The position numbers and the translations under genes are program-made. This document shows, one piece after another, positions 61,184 through 64,000 of a DNA stretch of 64,000 nt. Source of the stretch: Rubrivivax sp. (lineage in GTDB: Bacteria; Pseudomonadota; Gammaproteobacteria; Burkholderiales; Burkholderiaceae_C); contig JAIXRN010000015.1 of the NCBI GenBank assembly GCA_027485165.1, positions 1 through 64,000 of the forward strand. The letters run 5' to 3'. Under the pieces are notes generated by a model. The model saw only the letters and a list, made by a program, of their open reading frames with translations. It was not told the origin of the DNA and did no database searches. Within the stretch, counting starts at the first letter, position 1. Each line of letters begins with the position of its first letter.

Positions 61184-62749
61184 ATGGCCGATTCCTCCGC
61201 CCGCCCAGGGCCCCGCCCCGCCATCCGCCGCCGTGCGTTGCTGGGCCGCGCCGCCTGCCTGGCGGCGGGCCTGCCAGCGGGCTTCAGCCATGCCCAGGCC
61301 CCGGGCGCGGGCCCGTTTGCCCTGCCCCGGTTCGACAGCGCCGACCTGCGCCATGCCGACCGCCTGCGCCAGCTGGCGCAGGCCGACACCCAGGCCTGGA
61401 CGCTGCTGCAGCAGCTGTGCCGCGACATCGGCGCCCGGCCGGCGGGTTCACCGGCCGACGTGCGCGCCGTGGCCTGGGCGCAGGGCGCGCTGCGCGGCCT
61501 GAAGCTGCAGAACGTGCGCGCGGACCCCCTGGCGCTGAAGGTCTGGCAGCGCGGCCCGGCGTCGGCCACGCTGCTGCTGCCGTCCAGCCAGAAGACGGCC
61601 GCCGGGCCCGCTGGCGCTACCCCGGCCGACGCGCCCCGCGAAATGCCCCTGGTCATGGCCGCCCTGGGCAACAGCGTGGCCACGCCGCCCGAGGGCATCG
61701 AAGCTGAACTCGCCTGGTACCCCAGCCTGGCTGCGCTGCAGGCCGACGACCCCGCCACCAGCCGCGCCCGCGGGCGCATCGTCTTCATCGACCAGAAGAT
61801 GGAACGTGCCCGCGACGGCAGCGGCTACGGCCCGGCCGTGATGGCGCGCAGCCAGGGCCCGATCGAGGCCGCGCGGCGCGGCGCGCTGGCGCTGGGCATC
61901 CGCAGCATCGGCACCGACCGCGCGCCCATCGCCCACACCGGCGCCACGCGCTACGACCTGAGTCTGCCGCGCATCCCGGCCTTCGCGGTGTCGGTGCCAG
62001 ATGCCGAAGTCATCGCCCAGCAGGTGGCCGCGCTGCCGGCCGCCGGCGCGCCGCTGCGCCTGCGCTTGGCGCTGCAGGCGCGCAGCGACGTGGACGCCAC
62101 CACGCACAACGTGATCGCGGAAGTGCCGGGCACCGACCTGAAGGACGAGATCGTGCTCATTGGCGCCCACCTGGACAGCTGGGACCTGGGCCAGGGCGCA
62201 CAGGACGACGGCGCCGGCGTGGCCATCGTCAGCGCCGCCGCAGGCGTGATCGCCGCTGCCGGCCTGGCCCCGCGCCGCACCATTCGCGTGGTGTTGTTCG
62301 GCAACGAAGAAAACGGCTTCGACGGTGCCCGGTCCTACAGCGAGACCTACAAGGACGTGGTGCACCAGCTGGTGGGCGAAAGCGACTTCGGCGCCGGCCG
62401 CGTCTACCAGCTGAACCACCGCGTGCAGCCGGCGGCGGTGCCGCTGTTCGACGACATCGCCCGCGCGCTGGCGCCGCTGGGCGTGGCCTGGGCGCCCGAA
62501 GGCGCCGGGCGCGACGCCCGCAACCGTGGCAACCCCGGGCCTGACGCCGCGCTGCTGATGCGCCGCCACCGCTGGCCCGGCGTCACGCTGGCGCAGGACG
62601 GCACCGACTATTTCGACGTGCACCACACCGAACACGACACGCTGGACCGCATCGACCCGCGCACGCTGCCGCAGAACGTGGCCTGCTGGGCCGTCACCGC
62701 CTGGCTGGCAGCACAGGCGCCGGTGAGCTTCGGCCCGGCAGTGCTGTAG
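61184..62749 (+). CDS. M28 family zinc peptidase, Tat-type exported
   Basis: 521 residues from MADSSARPGPRPAIRRRALL, with a twin-arginine-type signal (RRRALLGRAACLAAGLPAGF); an upstream ATG at 61163 is an alternative. The PA-like insert precedes the zinc centre: IVLIGAHLDSWDLGQGAQDD (His, Asp), VVLFGNEENGFDGARSYSET (Glu-Glu, the second binding metal and the first the catalytic base) and DYFDVHHTEHDTLDRID (His). The fold is that of the M28 aminopeptidases and glutamate carboxypeptidase II relatives. It is probably a periplasmic peptidase; the substrate is not predictable. Confidence 0.9.
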   Translation: MADSSARPGPRPAIRRRALLGRAACLAAGLPAGFSHAQAPGAGPFALPRFDSADLRHADRLRQLAQADTQAWTLLQQLCRDIGARPAGSPADVRAVAWAQGALRGLKLQNVRADPLALKVWQRGPASATLLLPSSQKTAAGPAGATPADAPREMPLVMAALGNSVATPPEGIEAELAWYPSLAALQADDPATSRARGRIVFIDQKMERARDGSGYGPAVMARSQGPIEAARRGALALGIRSIGTDRAPIAHTGATRYDLSLPRIPAFAVSVPDAEVIAQQVAALPAAGAPLRLRLALQARSDVDATTHNVIAEVPGTDLKDEIVLIGAHLDSWDLGQGAQDDGAGVAIVSAAAGVIAAAGLAPRRTIRVVLFGNEENGFDGARSYSETYKDVVHQLVGESDFGAGRVYQLNHRVQPAAVPLFDDIARALAPLGVAWAPEGAGRDARNRGNPGPDAALLMRRHRWPGVTLAQDGTDYFDVHHTEHDTLDRIDPRTLPQNVACWAVTAWLAAQAPVSFGPAVL

Positions 62750-62774
62750 GCCAGGGTAGGACACGCCGCGAGGC

Positions 62775-62801
62775 TCAAGTTGCCGATCGAGCAGCCGAGA
62801 A
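62775..62801 (+). promoter_or_regulatory. Sigma-28 (FliA) type promoter for the TPR gene
   Basis: TCAAGTTG (62775-62782), an 11-base spacer and GCCGAGAA (62794-62801) match the flagellar consensus TAAAGTTT-N11-GCCGATAA at 6 of 8 and 7 of 8 with the correct spacing. The start would be near 62809, giving a leader of about 34 bases to the ATG. Confidence 0.7.
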
Positions 62802-62842
62802 CGACGGTGTAAGTCCCCCCGTTACGAGACCGACCTGACGCC

Positions 62843-64000
62843 ATGAACGCGCACGGCCGCCTGGCCACTTGCCTGGCCCTGGCCGACCCGGCCGGCAAAA
62901 GCCTGCCCGAAGCGGCTTGCGAGGCCGCGCGCGAAGCCATGGCCCTGGCCGAAGCGCAGGGCGACGCCGCTGCTGCAGCGCGGGCCGGCGCCTGGCTGTG
63001 CGAACAGCTCTTGCGCCTGGGCCGCCATGCCGACGTGCTGGCCGCCGCGCCGCCAGTGCTGCAGGCCCTGGCGAGGGCGCCGCTGGCGCACGACCTGGCC
63101 CCTGAACGCCACCAGCTGATGCGCGTGTACACCATGGCGGCCTGCGAAACCGCGCACTTCGACCGCGCGCTGGACACCGCCCACGAACTGGTGCGCCTGG
63201 TGGGCCTGCTGGGCGACGCCACGGCTTCGCTGAAGGCCGGCTTTGCGCTGGGCGTGTGTTTCGAACGCATGGGCGATTCCTGGCAGGCTTCGCGCGTGCT
63301 GGGCGACGCGCTGCGCCTGCACGGGCCAGGCGCGCCGCAGGCCCAGCAGGTGGTCATGCGCAACGCTTTGTGCGCCATCTCCATCGGCCTGTTCCACCGC
63401 CTGCACGGCGCTGCGCCGGCCGACGAAGTGCAGGACGTGCTGGTGCGCGCCTTGGAAGCCGGCCAACTGGCGCTGCAGGGGCTGTCGGACCCGCCCGAGC
63501 CGATGCTGGAAGTGGCCATCTGCGGCAACCTGGGCGAAGTGCTGATGTACCAGGGCCGCGTGGCCGAAGCGCAGGCCCTGCTGAAACGCAGCGAAGCCGC
63601 GGCGGTGGCGGGCGGCTTCCGCGCCTACATCTGGCGGCTGCGTACCACGCAGGCCGTGTTCGACCTGCTGCAGGGCCGGCCCGAAGCCAGCCTGGCGCGC
63701 ATGCAGGCCTTGATCGCCGAGATGGGCAGCGAAGCCCCGCAGCAAACCGCCATTCGCGCCCACCACGCGGCCTATTGCGCCTGCCGCGCGCTGGGGCAGT
63801 TCGAAAGCGCCCTGCAGCATTTCGAGACCGTGGAACGGCTGGAACGTGAACGTGCCACGCAGCAGCTGCGCGCGCAGTCCGAGCTGTTCGTCACCCGCAC
63901 CGAAGCCCAGCACGCGCATTGGCAGGCCGCACAGGCGCGCCAGGACGCCCAGACGCAGCGCGCGCGCGCGGCCGAATTCGCCGCCAGCGCCGAACGCGAC
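62843..64000 (+). CDS. TPR-repeat protein, probably N-terminal part of a diguanylate cyclase (cut by window edge)
   Basis: 386 codons from MNAHGRLATCLALADPAGKS to the window edge without a stop. The chain is helical and TPR-like (AAARAGAWLCEQLLRLGRHA, ALCAISIGLFHRLHGAAP, EVAICGNLGEVLMYQGRVAE), and turns into a coiled coil near the end (LERERATQQLRAQSELFVTR). The last residues AEFAASAERD resemble the usual lead into a GGDEF domain, whose next residues would be PLTGL, but this lies outside the window. A sigma-28-type promoter precedes the gene, which would link it to flagellar gene expression. Confidence 0.8.
   Translation, partial: MNAHGRLATCLALADPAGKSLPEAACEAAREAMALAEAQGDAAAAARAGAWLCEQLLRLGRHADVLAAAPPVLQALARAPLAHDLAPERHQLMRVYTMAACETAHFDRALDTAHELVRLVGLLGDATASLKAGFALGVCFERMGDSWQASRVLGDALRLHGPGAPQAQQVVMRNALCAISIGLFHRLHGAAPADEVQDVLVRALEAGQLALQGLSDPPEPMLEVAICGNLGEVLMYQGRVAEAQALLKRSEAAAVAGGFRAYIWRLRTTQAVFDLLQGRPEASLARMQALIAEMGSEAPQQTAIRAHHAAYCACRALGQFESALQHFETVERLERERATQQLRAQSELFVTRTEAQHAHWQAAQARQDAQTQRARAAEFAASAERD

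Noticed and set aside
60289..61788. Minus-strand frame of about 500 codons including octapeptide repeats
   Set aside because: It is another frame over the UPF0149 gene and antisense to the M28 peptidase; the octapeptides result from the 24-base minisatellite.

Overview
The window is very GC-rich DNA with densely packed, often stop/start-overlapping genes. It looks like a chromosomal segment of a betaproteobacterium of the order Burkholderiales, probably of the Rubrivivax/Leptothrix/Roseateles type. Pointers are the mnmG-rsmG-parA block with parS sites, a PEP-CTERM/PrsT exosortase-type locus, kdsD-kdsC-lptC, a prkA-yeaH-spoVR operon, NnrU, EgtB and many families common in that order. No rRNA, tRNA, insertion sequence, prophage or CRISPR array was recognised. 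Genus-level placement is inference.

Layout. 1-3.5 kb (minus): spoVR (cut by the window edge), yeaH and prkA, the stress kinase operon. 3.8-12.6 kb: the origin-proximal segregation region. parB, a membrane protein and an esterase lie on the minus strand, argC on the plus strand, then a minus-strand run mnmG-rsmG-lipocalin-lysE-parA-acetyltransferase carrying three parS-like 16-mers. 12.6-13.6 kb: small membrane and cysteine-cluster genes around a Fur-box-like site. 13.6-18.8 kb: the most interesting block, a LuxR-type regulator, a double-glycine-leader peptide gene with a lux-box-like promoter, an HlyD adaptor and a peptidase-containing ABC exporter, with an unknown gene divergent from luxR. 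18.9-24.5 kb (minus): hydrolase plus NatAB-like ABC transporter, and a thioredoxin/glutaredoxin-like pair. 24.7-28.6 kb (plus): a PrsT-like TPR protein and a PEP-CTERM surface protein behind a sigma-54-like promoter.

28.6-41 kb: HDOD proteins, an MmcB-like protein, DUF427, EgtB, pirin, CreA, NnrU, MaoC-SDR, a PotF-type binding protein and an acyl-CoA synthetase. 41.3-47.3 kb: MarC, a glycine-rich RRM protein, and a minus-strand run kdsD-kdsC-lptC-SDR-sbtA-sbtB that joins LPS/KDO synthesis to a bicarbonate-transporter pair. 47.3-57.1 kb (mostly plus): Kef-type antiporter, phosphatase-like protein, a 56-residue basic protein, FAD oxidoreductase, a TIR-domain membrane protein, GTP-dependent PEP carboxykinase, metallophosphoesterase and a universal stress protein. 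57.1-64 kb: TetR regulator, Hsp70-family protein, TPR protein, UPF0149 protein with a 24-bp minisatellite at its 3' end, M28 peptidase, and the start of a TPR protein behind a sigma-28-like (flagellar) promoter.

The strongest candidate for an undescribed system is the 13.6-18.8 kb cluster. A quorum-sensing-type regulator appears to act on a 20-bp dyad placed just upstream of a peptide precursor. The precursor leader ends in a canonical GG cleavage motif, and the dedicated C39-peptidase ABC exporter and HlyD adaptor follow on the same strand, separated from the precursor by two strong hairpins. No AHL synthase gene is visible, so the regulator would be a solo unless luxI lies elsewhere. All assignments come from reading sequence and recalling families; no searches were run.
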